Source: Adineta ricciae (Eukaryota; Rotifera; Eurotatoria; Adinetida; Adinetidae). Taken from it: 64,000 nt of DNA. Under the pieces are notes generated by a model. It worked only from the letters and a program-made list of their open reading frames with translations. It was not told where the DNA came from and made no database searches. The DNA lies in the NCBI GenBank assembly GCA_905250025.1, contig CAJNOJ010000001.1, positions 1,240,001 to 1,304,000 on the forward strand. The letters run 5' to 3'. Both the position numbers and the translations under genes were made by a program. This document shows, piece after piece, positions 1-14,375 of the stretch (within the stretch, counting starts at the first letter, position 1; each line of letters begins with the position of its first letter).

Positions 1-1480
1 AGTCAGCGTGTCGTTCTGTTTTTCATTCTCGCTTGATAACATACCAATAACTCGATAGACTAGACACAGAAGAATAGTCATAAGAACGAAACCTGTGTTC
101 CATGAATGGTTATCACTGACAGTTGATAAACCCATGAACATAAAAATAATCGTTTCCATGATGCTCGATAACATTTTCAAAACGTATTCCGTTGTAGCGT
201 CGGATTTCTTTGAGATATTGAATGACACATACTGCTTCATAACCATACCACAAAACGTAATACTAAATACGAAAGTTTCTCGTTCTAAACATCGATAAGC
301 GCATCTACTTACGCTAAGATACCTGATACCGAAAACATTTCTGATGTGAGATAAGCTAAATAAGCATAAACGAGGATAATCAATGGTTCTAACACAGGCG
401 TATGTTCAGTGAATTTTGTCGTAAAACATGCAATCACTCCAAATATGATACCGATTAAGACGCCTCCAAGTGCAACGACAAAAAATGATAAACAACCCAA
501 AACAACATCCATGACAATGATATTCGCTTGGCCAATTTTAGCGAAAGATTCGAACATACGGTAGAGCACAACTGACACTGCATCGTTGAGCAAAGATTCT
601 CCAAACACGACAATGTAGAGCATATCATTAACATGAATTTCTGTGAAAGTTGCCAAGACAGCAACAGGATCGACGGCTGAGATAAGCGCAGCAAAAACAA
701 GACAAGGTAACATATCGAATTGAGTACCGCCATAAATAGGTGTAAATTGAAATCCCCATAAAGTTAGACCGATACAAATTGTATTGAACAATGTATTGAC
801 AATAGCAAGTAGGAGAATTGTGCCAAGATTGTCGAAGAATGGTCGATTTGGCATAAAATAACCCGCTTCGAGAATGATTGGCTACAGAAAAAAAGCCGGA
901 CAGTTACTGTGTTGTGGTACGCTCAACAATTGTCGCGAGAACGAATCGATCATATCTTTATTAGTTCCTCTTTTCTGTTTCTTTTGGAGATATCATTTCG
1001 AAAAAAACAAATGCTGATATATATACATATATAAGTGCAATTCTCTTACGTAATAATATGTCCTTTAACTCACCGGTAGAAGAAACAAGAAGAACGTTTC
1101 ACTATTGAGTACATAGGCTTTCTGTTCAGCTAAATGAGTAACGTAAAGAAGAGCACCAACGATAAGACCCAGAATGATCAGAAGACAACTTTCAGGAAAT
1201 TTTTCAGTTAAACGATGCGATAGATGAAAGCCTAAAACGTACGCAAATGCGTTCAATGGAAGAGAAATTGTCTCCACTGACCAACTTTAGCTAATGATCC
1301 GAGTAGAATCCATAATGTAATCGCATACACATTCGATACATGATCAAAGTTGAATTCAGCGACATGGAAACGTAGTGGTTTGCTTTGTAAATGTTCGTAC
1401 GTTTGCTCTTTGCAGTAATACTTATGAATGATCAAGCCAAAGATGATAATAAAGACGATGCTATATTTGCTTCGAAGCAT
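1..1480 (-). CDS. Na+/H+ exchanger, SLC9A1-5 type (3' end outside window)
   Basis: Electroneutral Na+/H+ antiporter of the cation/proton antiporter family. Exons read on the minus strand. The chosen start at 1480 (MLRSKYSIVF) gives a signal-anchor-like helix. The exons then carry LAKVGFHLSHRL, FFLFLLP, AGYFMPNRPFFDNLGT, ISAVDPVAVLATFTEIHVN and the family hallmark VFGESLLNDAVSVVLY (about 600-545), followed by EMFSVSGILA and, after an intron near 310, FCGMVMKQYV and SDNHSWNTGFVLMT. AGYFMP and FGESLLNDAV fit the NHE1-5 plasma-membrane branch better than the organellar NHE6-9 branch. Introns lie near 1240-1265, 880-1075 and 300. The window edge cuts the membrane domain before its last helices, so the regulatory cytoplasmic tail is missing. 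The first exon could begin further upstream. Confidence 0.93.
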
Positions 1481-2615
1481 TTGGACGGAACATACAGAAA
1501 ATCTATTGCATAGTTTATGAAATACGGAATATAAAAATATAAACCTATAAAGCAAGATAAATGAGAACTGATTGATTCACAAACGTCTTTAAGAAGGAAC
1601 TTTATAGGTTATTTTGATATAAAAGAAGAGAAATGAATAACGAAAGAAAAGGAATGTTGATGATAAAGATCATAAATGACTTTTCTTCAACAAAGGTATG
1701 CATACGAACGATTGCCTTTTTCGCCCAAGACGATATGTAATGATAATGATAATAATAGATTTCGTTTTTATTTTGCCCTTTTCCTCTTTTCTCCATCACA
1801 AGGATCATAAAAGCAAGTCGAAGTGTAGATAAAAATCATTGACGTTTTCTCGCCGTTTGTGAAAGACACCATCGCATGAGATTCTGTGTTCGATGGAATA
1901 ATGCTATTCAGTACATGAGCAAGCACGTTGTTTTTGCGTCTTCGATTTGCACATTATCAAGTACAAGATGAAAAAGAATGAAAGAACGGACAATACGTTA
2001 CTGTTATTAAATGTATGCTATTTTCTGGAATGATAATGCTAGCACGTGTGGATATATACGCGAGCAAATATTGAATAAATGAAATAAACTCAAGTGTTTG
2101 TTGTTCGATGGCGTCGACAAGGAGAGGAGAAACCCGACGTTAATTAAACAGATGGTGTAATAAATCGGTGAAATCATCTCGACTGAATCGAAACCATTTA
2201 GTCTCATATGTTACAAACCATGTACCACAAATTTCAGATGGAATTGATGCACGCACGAGTGCAAAAAACATAAGAGTCTGCTTGTTCTTTTCTGTTGTGT
2301 GTCTGTGTGTGTGTTTTTTTTTCTCTGTGTATAGTTATCGAGACCTTCGATTTTCTTTTTTATATGTCTTATTTTTTGAAATATCAAGAGTACCAGTTTG
2401 GTCTCTTTATTGTGAACAATAAAGATTGCACGACAATGTTAGATTTTGGTCTTTTTTTTCTTTCTGTTTTCAAGTTAGCAAGAGAGAGAGACAGAGACAG
2501 AGACACAGCGAGACAAAAAAAGAGAAACTGAAATTGAAATGGAATAAAATAAAGAATATAAATAAGAAGTGAGAATATGAATAATAACAACAACAACAGC
2601 AACAACAATGAACAT
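1481..2615. other. Intergenic, upstream of the exchanger and downstream of SEC63
   Basis: No convincing coding sequence. It holds low-complexity runs: a TG/T-rich tract near 2296-2335 and a GA-rich tract near 2480-2506. Short open frames here have no recognisable composition or splice context. The 5' region of the exchanger and the 3' UTR of SEC63 must lie in it. Confidence 0.6.
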
Positions 2616-5600
2616 CTACTCATCATCACTTTCACTCTCGGTGGCGAATTCTTCATCTTCAGCTTTGGCATTGGCTGCTCCTTCATCTTCACTGAAGTCC
2701 CATTGTGGATGATTATTATCCATTTCTTTCGCTGCTTGAACATCGAACTGAAAGGTAAGAGAAAATGATTGATGGCAAGTCATCAGATGAAATCAAGTGA
2801 ATTACTGCAAGATTTTCCATGACATCAACATCGAAGTATGAGTCAGATCTTAGAATGACCGAATAGACATAGTGTCCCGGTGTTTTCGGGGCAGAAAACT
2901 TCACTTCCACTTCTTCTTTATCTTTCAATGTGCACAGATAGACAGGTGCGCTGATCAATGAAAAGTGTTTACGATCAGCCACATATAACCACCAACATTC
3001 TTGCTTGACCTAGAGAATAGAGAAGAATAGTAAGAATTTTTTGAAGATAAATGAAAAATCTACTTCAGGGTAGAATGGACAGAAAACGCGATGACTAATC
3101 TTCGCTTTGGTTTCAAGTTTTTCACGTTTTCTTTGTTGTTGTTGAAAGCGTTCGAGAAATGTGTCTTCATCATTATCAGCATTCGTTCGTGATTTTTTGG
3201 GTGTTGCTGGTGGGTTATCTTCATCATTATTTTCATTATCACTGTTGTTTGTTTCGTCTTTTGATTGTTCATGATGTCGATGACGCAATGTTGATGGCGA
3301 GTCTAAACATAAATGAGCGAAATGTTCGAAATTAACTGATCAATTAATTTACCATCGGAATGTTTAGATGAATCGTCATCTAAAATAAACGAAAACAAGA
3401 AATTCAATTGCGAGCAAGGATCAAATTACTAACCACTCGAATCTTTTTCATCGACTTTTTCTTGTTTTTTATTGGCATTTGCCGGTGTGGATTGTTTATT
3501 CGCAGATGTATTGTTCGCTTTTGATGGTGCGGTTTGTCCTTTCTTTTTACTTTTCTTTTTCTTATCCGCTTTATTATTCCAACCTTTTGATGTACTCGAA
3601 GCTGCGGTTGCTTTCGGTGTATCATTCGTCTAGGAAATGAAAAAGAGACATGGAAAAATGATATGACACCATTTTCTTTGTACTTTTTCTCGGTTTTCTT
3701 TATCGTCAACTTGTTCTTCATTCGCTTCTTCGTCCATCGCATTGATCTTCGATGATTGATTCAATCCCAGTTCTTTGTTGAATACATTGGACATGTTTTC
3801 ACGTTGTAGATGTATTGTCAATGTGACAACAGCGCCGGTCGTGATGATATGTTCATCTTCGTCATCGAAAACTAAGCAAAACGAATCGAAAGGCTAGATC
3901 AACTAGAAAAGCTACTTCCTATTGCGTACCTCCACATGAAATACTCATGGTTATATGTGGATAGATCGCGAGAACATTCATGATATCATCATACTGCTCG
4001 TCAGTAATACTACGTAGCATTGAGCGACGCTCTTCTCCATCCATAGCGGCAAACTGACGAACTGATTTGATCGTACGCTAGCAAGAGCATGTTTATGAAT
4101 ATAGATATTTTGCTCTCGCAAATGGTTTCATACTTTTTTCGTTTCGAAGAATCTCAATTGGCTCTCAGTGATGTGTGGTAGTTGCAGTAAAGGACTCTTC
4201 GTATTCCATAGAGCTTGGACAATCATTGGTGATAATCTCATTGTATTTTCGATTGTATCAAGACGTGGAGGATTTTTCACTGAAAACGAAAAGAAAATCA
4301 TTTCGATTCAGTCACATGTAAACATTTGACATACATCGTCCTGCATGTCCCATAGCTACAAGTTGAGCTTCGATATTAATCATTTCATTGATTAGATAGG
4401 GAGATTTCTTCACAACGTATCGTTTGTCATTTTCCAATTCCGGACTCAACGAAGTTAGACGTTGAAGATGAGCATGAAGAAGTGTACGTGCTTTCAAGCA
4501 GTATGGCATTTGAAAGGGTCGTTCTTTTGTTTTTTCTTGTATATCTGGTAACTCTCGAAATAACTAAATAAAACAGACGAAATCCATATATGTTCGATTT
4601 CGTAGATGTAGAAAATCAAACAAACTTTTGGTAATTCTACGTTGTCGCTTAGCCGATCAACAATGAGTGGATTTCGAGTACGATCGAATTCTCTCGATGC
4701 ACTTAGAATCATGATTGCACCTAGACATATAAATTAATTTTCAACGGTAAAAATTTCCAATTCATTTCGGTATACTCAGAGTTTCCTGTACATCAAAAGA
4801 AATTTTTCTCAGAGGATTGACAGATAAAATGAAAACGAAATCATCATTGTATACCGTTAGTTAGATTTGAACATGGGTACATGTCAATCTCACTCTACTA
4901 TTCCCACTCGATTAACTTACGTTTAACAATAATCGATGATGTTTTGCTTAAAAAGATCCAATACAGTTGAATTGTATCAATTAAGATTTGATCGCCTGAA
5001 TAACGAGCCGATTTTTGCCACCAGAGGCACTAACAGTACCAAACCATACAAAAATTTCATCTGTGATTCTGTTAAATTCGAACTTACGACAATCACTGGT
5101 AGAACGATCATAAAGATACCAGCGTAGACCAAAAGAACAAAGACCGAGTTTTTATGATCAACTAGCCATTTAGGTAAAGCAATACCAAAATGTGTGACTA
5201 TAGAAAAAGGCAAAATCAAATCAGAAGACTTTCGAAAGAGATTTAACCTCCGGGTCCGTCAGGATTGCCATACTTCTTCCAATTTTCCTTCGCTTCTTCA
5301 TCTGTTAATGTTTTATATGCCTTGGCAATTTCTTTCTAAACAGCCAGAAAGCCACTTTTTAACCGCAAGAGCCATCGTTCGATGTACTTACAAACATTTC
5401 GGGATCTCCGCCACGATCTGGATGGTGTTTTTTACTCAGATCACGGTAAGCTCGTTTGATATCGGCAGTTGACGCTTCCTAAAAAGTCGAAGTCGTTCAT
5501 TTTTCTACTGCAAACAACTATATGATCATTACTCGATCGATGTTTAATACAGCAAACGGGTCGTACTCTTTGTGTTCAGTTTCAATAAGAGAAACACGGT

Positions 5601-6032
5601 AAGCTAAAAATATCAGAACTATCCACGCTACGATTAAACCGATTTTTCTAAAAGAGAAATTTGCATAGGTGCACAGCTTTGGAAAGATAACGTCATCCGT
5701 ACGTGATCATAGCTCGTCGTCGCTGATTAGGTTCATTGGCATGTAATAACTGGTGTTTATCACGACATGGTGTAAAGTTCGACCTTTCTTCCGGATGCGG
5801 TGTACTTTCTATACAAAATTCAACGGATTTTAGATCAACATTGAAATCTTTCCTTACTTCTCTTTTCTACCTTGGGCCATAACCAATAGGTCGCAGGTAC
5901 AAGTATCAAGCCGTAGACGGAAAGTATAAAGTAATAGAACTTTCCTCCACTTTCATCGTACTAAAGAGAATAAGGTGTGCCTTTTATGATCATGACGAAC
6001 TTGTTACGTACTTCAAATTTCATTCCAGCCAT
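2616..6032 (-). CDS. SEC63: SEC63 homologue, J-domain subunit of the ER translocon
   Basis: ER membrane protein that works with Sec61/Sec62 and recruits BiP for protein translocation. About 18 exons; the first codes only MAGMKFE (6012-6032), followed by exons at 5858-5960, 5703-5808, 5533-5647, 5392-5478, 5248-5335 and 5088-5197. In order: an N-terminal membrane helix (YDESGGKFYYFILSVYGLI), a second helix (IGLIVAWIVLIFLAYRVS), the lumenal J domain with the essential HPD in KKHHPDRGGDPEMF, a third helix (GIALPKWLVDHKNSVFVLLV), the Sec63/Brl domain (YSGDQILID, MILSASREFD), a Lys/acidic linker, CWWLYVADRKHFSLISAP and an acidic tail ending ATESESDDE. The domain order matches animal SEC63 throughout. 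Stop at 2616-2618. A TTTCAG acceptor lies 34 nt before the ATG. Myosin VI ends 261 bp upstream on the same strand. Confidence 0.97.
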
Positions 6033-6293
6033 AGTTGTATAGTTCCGTTCTCGTCTACAGTTGCATCTGAAATAAAATAAAGAGAATCATTTTATTTATG
6101 CTTAAATAAAAGGTCAAATAATTAAAAATTGAAAAGCTAAAACGAGATTGTAGGTGTTTGCCCATTCTCAGAAGTAAAATTGACAAATAAACGAAAAATT
6201 GCAAAAAAGAAGAAAAGATCATCACAATTAGAATTGGACATTAGAAGAGTAAAATGATGTGTAAATTGCTCAGAAGGAGAGTTCGTTGGTTGC

Positions 6294-9200
6294 TCAGTGG
6301 TAATTTTGAATCAATTGTTGGACGTATTTTGAATGAATGCGATTCTTATTTGATTTCAAATACTCTCGGCCACCATGCTTTGCCCACTCTTGTTCGAAGT
6401 CATTTTCGAGAATTTCAGCACCTTTCTTTCCAGTTAAACCTGTTTCGTCTAAACTTAATTCACACATATTTGTGTCATCAACACCTACGAATAAAAACTA
6501 TTCGATTTAAATCATTTAATTGATACGAAAGGTAAAACCTGAGACGAGAAGTGTTGCTTTTCGATCTTGATGAATTTCCATTTGACGAACAATCCATTTA
6601 TCTGAATGAAAAGCAGCGTTGCCATATGCAAATTAGAGATCATTACGAAACTTACCGTCGAAATGTGCGTACCACCAGCCCTTCTTTTTGTGTTCACTAC
6701 TTGCATCGCGATTTTGTTCGTTGGGTCGGACAAATGGCACCCGAAAATAACGTTGTTCGCCTGTTTTGTTACCTCCCTTGGACGAATTGTTAGCCGCAGA
6801 TGTTGTATTTTGTCCATTTGTTCTGTTCGCCCCATCGGTTAACGGTGTCGAAACGACTAAAACAAACATCGAATGTGTGCGTTCGTATTCGAATCTGATG
6901 CTTTTTTAAAATACCATTATTCAGAATATCTTTGGGTGCCCTCTCGTCATCGACAATGTCGTTTTCATCCGTGACTGCCGACTGATTTTTTGTTTTACGA
7001 TTTTTTAATTTCCAAGCATGATACACTTTTAAACGTCGGTGGAATTCTTCTCGGCAGGCATCAAGCAGTTCGATGTCTAAAACATTCGTACAAATGAAAT
7101 TGATCTCGATTTGTCATACGCTCTTACCACACGATGTATTGATCAGATCGCGTAATTGTGCGTAGGTATGTTTATTCAGATCGTACTTTTGATTGGTAGC
7201 TGGACGACGGGTTCGTGCCAATCGAGGTAGATCAGCTTCACTACCCATTTCTAATGCAAGACGTCGCGCTAATTCATAATCACGACGCTCGCGCTCATTC
7301 ATCTCGGCTAGATAAGCTTCCTCAGCAGATTCTTGTGCTTGACGTTCCTTCTGCATAGGAAAATTCATGAAAAGTTAGTTCATATGAAAAGAACTTGAAT
7401 ACATACAAATCGTCGAGCCTCTTCAGCAGTTACTTTAGTCTTCAGTTGTTCTTCTTCGCGTTGCCGTTGTGCCAGAACTGAACGTCTAGATGGGAAAAAA
7501 ACACATATTCGTTCAAGAAAAGATCAAATCGAAAAGAACTTACTGTCGAAATTCCTCTTGTTCTTTCTCGAATTGTTTATCTTCATTGAATTTTTTGCTT
7601 TTTTCATTTTCCAGTTCCTTCTACAGAATTTTAATTTCCAATCGGTTGCGAAACACAAGAGCAAAGACATCTACCTGAATTTTCTTTAAACGTTCTGCTT
7701 CTTCTTTCATTTCCTGTTCAGCAAGTGTTTGATTCAATCGACGAAATTCCCGATCAATCGAAGAGACAAGATCATTGTAAGCATCATCGATCTGTGTTGC
7801 AGTCATTTGAGTATTCTAAGCGAGCAAACAACACCGTGCTAATTTTCTTTTCACAAGTCAATATTTACTGTGATATTGTTGATTAACTGATCGATTCTCT
7901 GTTTTAATTGATGAATTTGTTGATAAACTTGCTCTTTATTAGATTTCATGCGCTGAGCAATATTTTCCATGGAAGCGACTTGTTCATGTAACGCTTTTGC
8001 TTTTACCAAACCTCGAATACTAGTAGAGAAAACGAAGTTTTTCTTCTAAAGATAACGATCATCTCATTCTTACCGTGGTGCATAACGCCGATAGACCAAA
8101 TGCATGCGAATATGCCGCTGTATATCCATGTAACATTGACGTCGATAGAGGATCTTATTTTTGACTACAAATTCAAGTCTGAAAATAGTCGACTTCTTCT
8201 GCAAGAACTTACGTTTGATGACAGACAACGCACACCATTGTGCTGTTTTCCATCGTGTCCATAGAAGCCATTTCTTAACTTTGGAGATGAGCCCCGCTAA
8301 GTTTTGTGGGTCCGATTTCATGAGCTCATCGAATTCAGCGAATTTGCCCGGACGGAAGAAAACTTTTGTTAGACCAAATTTGAAATCTGCATCACGAAGA
8401 TTCAATGCTTTAAATAAACATTTGCAGAAAAGTCGCGGCTCGAGTCGAGCCAACTCGGCGGGTAAATACGATTTGTACATTGCATATAGCTCAGCAAATT
8501 GGGTACGCGATGGAAAACCTTGCTGCATCAGATCCAATACCGAGACCATGCCTTAAGAAGAAATTTTACTCGGAAGAGCACACTTAAATTTTGTTAATTT
8601 ACCACTACATTGCAATTGACTGAGAATTTGACCACCTTCGAATAGATTTGGTATCATTTTGAGATTCGGTTTGATACAACGAATGAAACTGATGCCCTAG
8701 GAGAAGAATTTGATTTAAAGTGTTTGTGGTTTTGATCTAATACTCACTGTGCTGCGCAATTTGTTCATTAATTCAGTTAATTGAGATCGAAATTTTGATC
8801 CAACGGAAATGAAATTTAATTTGCCTGTTGATGGCTCTTGTTCCGATGCTTTTGGGAATAGGTTTTTAATAAAACTGTTCTTACATTCCTGGACAAGAAG
8901 AAATAACGAAGCATGTAGAGCATCATTATTTTTCTCAATAAATTGTGCCTAAAATTGACCATGCACAAACGTAATGTTTAATCCAAGAAACTTACGGTTG
9001 AGTACACAACACTGCCAGCAAAATGTTGAATAAGAAAACCTTCGTCATCACGAATCTCGCGTGAGGTGCGTAATTTTGATTTTCGTGGAAGCTAAACAAA
9101 GTGAAGTAAAAAATACTAGATAACAATCCTCTGATTCCTTACATCGAGTCTCGGATGACCTTTATTGCGGTTATGAACTTCACTTGTGAAATGTTCCGGC

Positions 9201-11924
9201 CGAGGCGTTGGTAATTTGCTCTCTTCATCCAACAGATCAAAACAACCGGTGATCCTTGCTTCAATCAGATCTAAACACAATCGAGTAAACGTTTCACAAA
9301 ATGCGACAACTGTCATCCATCATGCAAAAAAAAAGTAAAACAACTAAGGGATAAATTCATGCTGGAGCTACATAATTCGTTGAGCTGTACAGATATTTAT
9401 TCCATCTCTACTTCAACTAGATATTATATAGTACGCTGTAGATAAACAAGCTCATGCGGACTTCACGCTCAAATATGAAATCCTACCAGATATATGTTTA
9501 TAACTTTAAAGAAAATAGAGAAGAATGAAGCCCAAAGCAGCATAGACTCATACAACGACATACCAATACAATCTTGATTATCGATGTAATGAATCTTTTT
9601 CAAACCAAGACCTTCCTTTTCGTACAATATTTGTTCTTCTTTCAAGATTCGTTCATTGAAGAATTGCTGTAATTTTTCATTGCAATAACTAAATCACAGC
9701 GAAAGATTCATTTTTCAAATAAATCGACATGTGACATACTTAATACAAAATTGTTCGAAAGAATTTATTGGAAAATATTCAAAGCCCGCAATGTCCAAGA
9801 TACCAATATACGAGATAGATGAACTGAATGGAATGGATTTGTTCACTACACTGACGATATAATCAAAAAGTCGAATGTAGACTGCTTTCGCCAATGCATC
9901 ACGAGCATTTTGAGCTTCGTGAGCTTTCAATGGAACACTAAAGAGGAAGTCGTTCTTTTCAATCCAACTAACGAATACCGAACTACATACGAAATCAAAT
10001 TATCTTTTGTATTGCTTGTTGTCTTTGTCATGATCACTCGCGTAACTAAACCATCACAAAGTTCACGAACATTGAGACCCAGCATTTCCGATGTTATCGT
10101 CAATGATTGCTCATGACCAGATGCTACTCTACAACCACCTTTCGTGCTCTCAGGATCATCTTCAAAATTGATATTTCCCAAATGAAGAACGGTTGCCACT
10201 GTACTATAAATATTGATCTTATCTTGGGCTGATAAACCCATGTGATCCATCGATTGATCGCATTCGAGGAAATCCTTAACATCGTCAAGCTGCGGATCAC
10301 GTAACGGCCCTTTGCTCATAAACTAGAAAAACGGATAATAATTCTTTTAAACTTGATCATTCATAAGCATACGTCTTGACTTAAGCGATTCTTTGATAGA
10401 TTCTTTTCAGTTTGTGTGCCACAGAAGTATTGTGTACAACCTCGGTTCAGATACTAAAACAAAGCAAAATACTCATCAAACCAAATAGATCTTTCCTTCT
10501 TACATGAAAATTATCCGGTGAGCCAAGTCGTAAAGCACTACGAATATTTTCAGGTGCTCCCGCACATAAACGATAGAAGATATGATAGTTTCTTTCGTCT
10601 TTCGATTGAACACAGATGCGAGATTTTTCCAATAGGTAATGAGAAATATAACCGCCGACGACACGATACTTTAAAAGAAGACAATTTTCGTGAAAAACTC
10701 GATTGGGAAAGTCAATGACAAACTTTTTCATTAAAATGAACTTCGATAAATTTACCAAAACGGCTGGAATTATTATTTCGCGTAGTTTTAGCTAAAAAAC
10801 AACAAACAATAACATAGTGAACACAAGAATCACATATCATTTACCATTGCCGAACGCTTCCAATAATGGATTCGCTAAAAGAGAGGCAGTGAAATTGTAA
10901 GGATACGTTTGACTTTTCAATTACATTTATTAATTCGATCTTCGATTTGACCACTATGAGCACCATAAGATTCAGTTAAATATTGCAGAACATACTTTGC
11001 CGATTCCGTTTTACCTACAAATGCATACGAGTTTTCATCACTTTGAGGGAAATATTCATTAACAAACCAGCACCGGATTCGCCTGAAATAATTATTGATT
11101 GACTTTGTTTCGTCGTGCGCATATCACGATACGCTTTATCGCCTGAAAAAAGCACATCGACATTGAAAATATCGTCCTATTCAGTATAAATTAATTTCTA
11201 ATTAATCAAACACAAATTAGAGCACAACACTTTAGAGTGATTAGAATAATTTCTTTCTCATTCAAGTCAAACACCTAGAGAAAACAAGACTTTCAACGAT
11301 ATTTTTCATTTTTCTGAAAGAAATACAATTTCCCAAGTAAAGATCTTCCTCGGAATTTATCCTACCGATTGCGAATACATGTGGTGGCATGACACCAAGT
11401 GATTTGCCATTGTATCTTTTGATTGTTTCGAGACTATAAAGACCATGTAGTTCTTTATACGGATTAATAGCAATTAGGATATTCGCGACGTAGGTCTAAA
11501 AACCAATGTCTAGATAGAGAAGTTTCAGAAAAAAGTCCGTTCATTTACATATATTAGATCTTTCTTATAACGACGACGAACATTATTCAATAAAGTTCCT
11601 TCATTGAGATACATGAGCGCACCTGAAATAGAAATTCAAATAAAGCCATTACATCTTTCCAAGATTGTCGTCGATAGTTACAATTATCGTCCACATCTTT
11701 GTCATATTCTTCAGCTTGAAAAACTGAATCATAAGGAACGACAAGAATCTAATTAAACAAAAAAAATCGAGCTAATTTGCCGAATGAAATTTGTCGCGAA
11801 CCTTCTTCGTTTCGTTCACTTGAACGGTTACATTATCAGATGCGATATCAGCGATTTTTCCAAGAACAAAACCATGTTCATTATCTCGTATCCACACAGG
11901 TTTATTTCCATTCAATGTTATCAT
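6294..11924 (-). CDS. MYO6: Myosin VI (minus-end-directed unconventional myosin)
   Basis: Actin motor that moves toward the pointed end in endocytosis and vesicle transport. About 20 exons. The start at 11924 gives [20 protein letters not shown], the short SH3-like N-terminus typical of the class. The P-loop is split by an intron (SGESGAG | KTES, near 11095-11010). Then come the switch region, [13 protein letters not shown], relay [18 protein letters not shown] and [15 protein letters not shown]. The class-VI reverse-gear insert 2 is present ([35 protein letters not shown] equivalent near 8330-8190), which supports reverse directionality. A charged helix (about 7980-7150) precedes the cargo domain, with INTSCG, HRRL (adaptor-binding RRL) and [14 protein letters not shown] (WWY cargo site), ending at 6294. 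The whole family architecture is present; no break was seen. Confidence 0.97.
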
Positions 11925-12191
11925 ATTTCGATGTAATGATTATGTTCGAAAGTAAACGTCAGCATACCGTAAGAAGGAAAGAATGGGATTGGTCGGGAGA
12001 AGGTGACCAATGAGAAAATTAAACGAAATAAAAATCGAACTTTTTCTATTTAAAACTAACAATTTTTTCATGCTTATCATCGAAAAATTCACACGATTTT
12101 TTCTTCATGACAATTTGTATGTGGCGCTGGTTGTCCTACTGTACGTTGTGATTAATACGCACGCATAGATCTATTTTTTCATCGGCGATTG

Positions 12192-14375
12192 ATGATGGAA
12201 GAAAGCGAAAATCATCATCAGGTTTTCTTATTAAAAGGCCAAACGATTGTCAGTTCAGCAAAAAGAAATGGTAGGAAATATGCATCTTTATCAAATCAAG
12301 GATTCACTATTGAATTCTTTTAGACTCAATTGAATTGTCCAGCATAGGCAATGACAATGATAATAATTCAGATTCGGGTATCAGTCCAAATGATAGCGAA
12401 GTCGACATACTGATTCCTGATCGTAAGTCTACCGAGAATAAAGAGCGAACATGTAGTTTTATTTATTCATTCCATAGAAGGTCACACGCAAACTCCTAAA
12501 ACAGGATTATCGACGATGTTTGATCACAACGAAGAGAAGTGGTATATCGTAGCGAGTCAAGTTTTCATTCCGTTTATGATTGCTGGTTTTGGTATGGTAG
12601 CAGCTGGACTTGTCCTCGAACGTGTGAAGGTAAGGGCAAATTTTCACTCGAAATCTTCGGCTCATCTTGCTATTTCTATTTAGGAACTGAGTGTCTTCAA
12701 AGAAATTACAGAAATCTATATTCTAGTACCAGCTCTACTTGGCCTGAAAGGAAATTTGGAAATGACATTAGCTTCACGACTATCAACTCAAGTATAAGAC
12801 TGAAAATTTCCTAACGGGAACATTTAAGTGAAATTCTATTCATTCAGGCAAATATTGGTAACATGGACAAACGATCCGAATTGCAACGTATGATCATTGG
12901 AAACGTTATTTTGACGCAACTACAAGCTATTGTGGTTGGCTTTCTTGCGGCGTTGGTTTCACTGGCTATGGGATGGGTACCACAGGGACATTTCAATATT
13001 CGGCATGCACTTGTGCTATGCAGTAGCAGTGTTTCAACAGCATCGATTGCGTCGTTGGCATTAGGTCTGTTATCTGTGGAAGTCACATCTGTGAAAAATT
13101 TGAATGATATTTTCAGGCAGCATTATGATATTAGTTGTTGTCGTATCGCATAAATGTAAAATAAATCCTGATAATATTGCCACGCCCATCGCTGCCTCAC
13201 TAGGCGATTTAACCACACTTGGCATTCTTGCGGGCATTGGTGGCTTTTTATTCAAAACCATCGGTAATTGTTATTATTTCATGAAAATTTGCTGTATAAA
13301 CCCATTTTCCTCTGTAGATAATTATGCATGGTTGTCTATCATGATAACGGTGGTATTTTTAGTTTTAACACCTATTTGGATTGTTCTTTCGTCACGGAAT
13401 GAGTATGTTAAAGATGTTTTAATACATGGCTGGTCACCAGTAGTTGCAGCCATGCTCATCTCAAGGTAAAGATGTCTTTTTTCTTCAAACAAACTACCAT
13501 CGACTCACTTTTCAAACAGTGCGGGTGGTCTTATCCTCGATTTTGCCGTACAAACACTTCGCGGTGTTGCTGTTTTTCAACCTGTCATGAATGGTAATGT
13601 TTTTGTCTCCAGTCACGACTATGAAATGACCGACGAGTTCTAGGTGTCGGCGGTAATCTGGTAGCCGTTCAAGCAAGTCGACTATCCACCGCTCTTCATC
13701 AACAGGGTAAACCAGGAGAATTTCAAGACATTAATCAATACCACGCATCAAAATTTTGCCCTAATCCATATAAAGTCTTTTGTGCGAACAGTATGTTGAT
13801 TAGATTGATGTTGAAATGAAGAATATCAGTCATGTATTTAGAACGTAGTTCATCGACAACACGTGTTTTGTTATTTTTGGCAATACCAGGCCATTTAACA
13901 TTCGTTTTTGTTATATCACGTTTAGCAACAGATCAGACACGACTGTCTATTCTTTTTGTCATTCTATACGTCATAGCTGCGCTTATTCAAGTACGATGAA
14001 ATTCTTTAGCATCTGATTTGTGAGGATCTTCTCTCATTTAGGTTGCTATACTTCTCTATATCGCTCAATGGATGGTCAAATTTGTCTGGAGACACGAACG
14101 AGATCCCGATAATGTTTGCATTCCGTATCTCACGGCAATCGGAGATCTGCTTGGCACAGCTCTTCTCACGTGTGTCTTTCTATTACTACCTTAATTTCTT
14201 GAATTATTTATTTACTCTTTGTTGTTTCTGTACATATGAAACTTTAAAAAAGCCGAGTTTAGTTGTTGTTATCTCCTATTACTCAAGTTTCTTTTGGTTG
14301 AACTGTGATGCAATATTCGTTTATCTGTTTTTCAAGAATCTAATTATCGTCGTATATAGGACTGATGATGAATAA
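12192..14375 (+). CDS. SLC41-family (MgtE-like) magnesium transporter
   Basis: Na+-coupled Mg2+ exporter family related to bacterial MgtE. About nine exons separated by 50-60 bp introns; ATG at 12192 (a second in-frame ATG follows directly). After a polar Ser/Asp-rich N-terminus come two homologous membrane repeats. The first carries [37 protein letters not shown] and the metal-binding-type [19 protein letters not shown] (near 13170). The second carries [16 protein letters not shown] and [19 protein letters not shown] (near 14110). The last exon codes only a TDDE-like tail after a GTGTGT donor at about 14171. It aligns along its length with SLC41A1-A3; which paralogue cannot be decided by eye. 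It diverges from the myosin VI gene, whose ATG lies 267 bp away on the other strand, so the two probably share a promoter region. Confidence 0.93.

Noticed and set aside
2384-2743. 119-codon minus-strand frame rich in Leu and Ser
   Set aside because: Arises from low-complexity 3' flank of SEC63; the SEC63 last exon uses another frame and stops at 2616.
8161-8556. 131-codon plus-strand open frame
   Set aside because: Antisense shadow of the myosin VI converter and neck exons, which match the family residue by residue on the minus strand.
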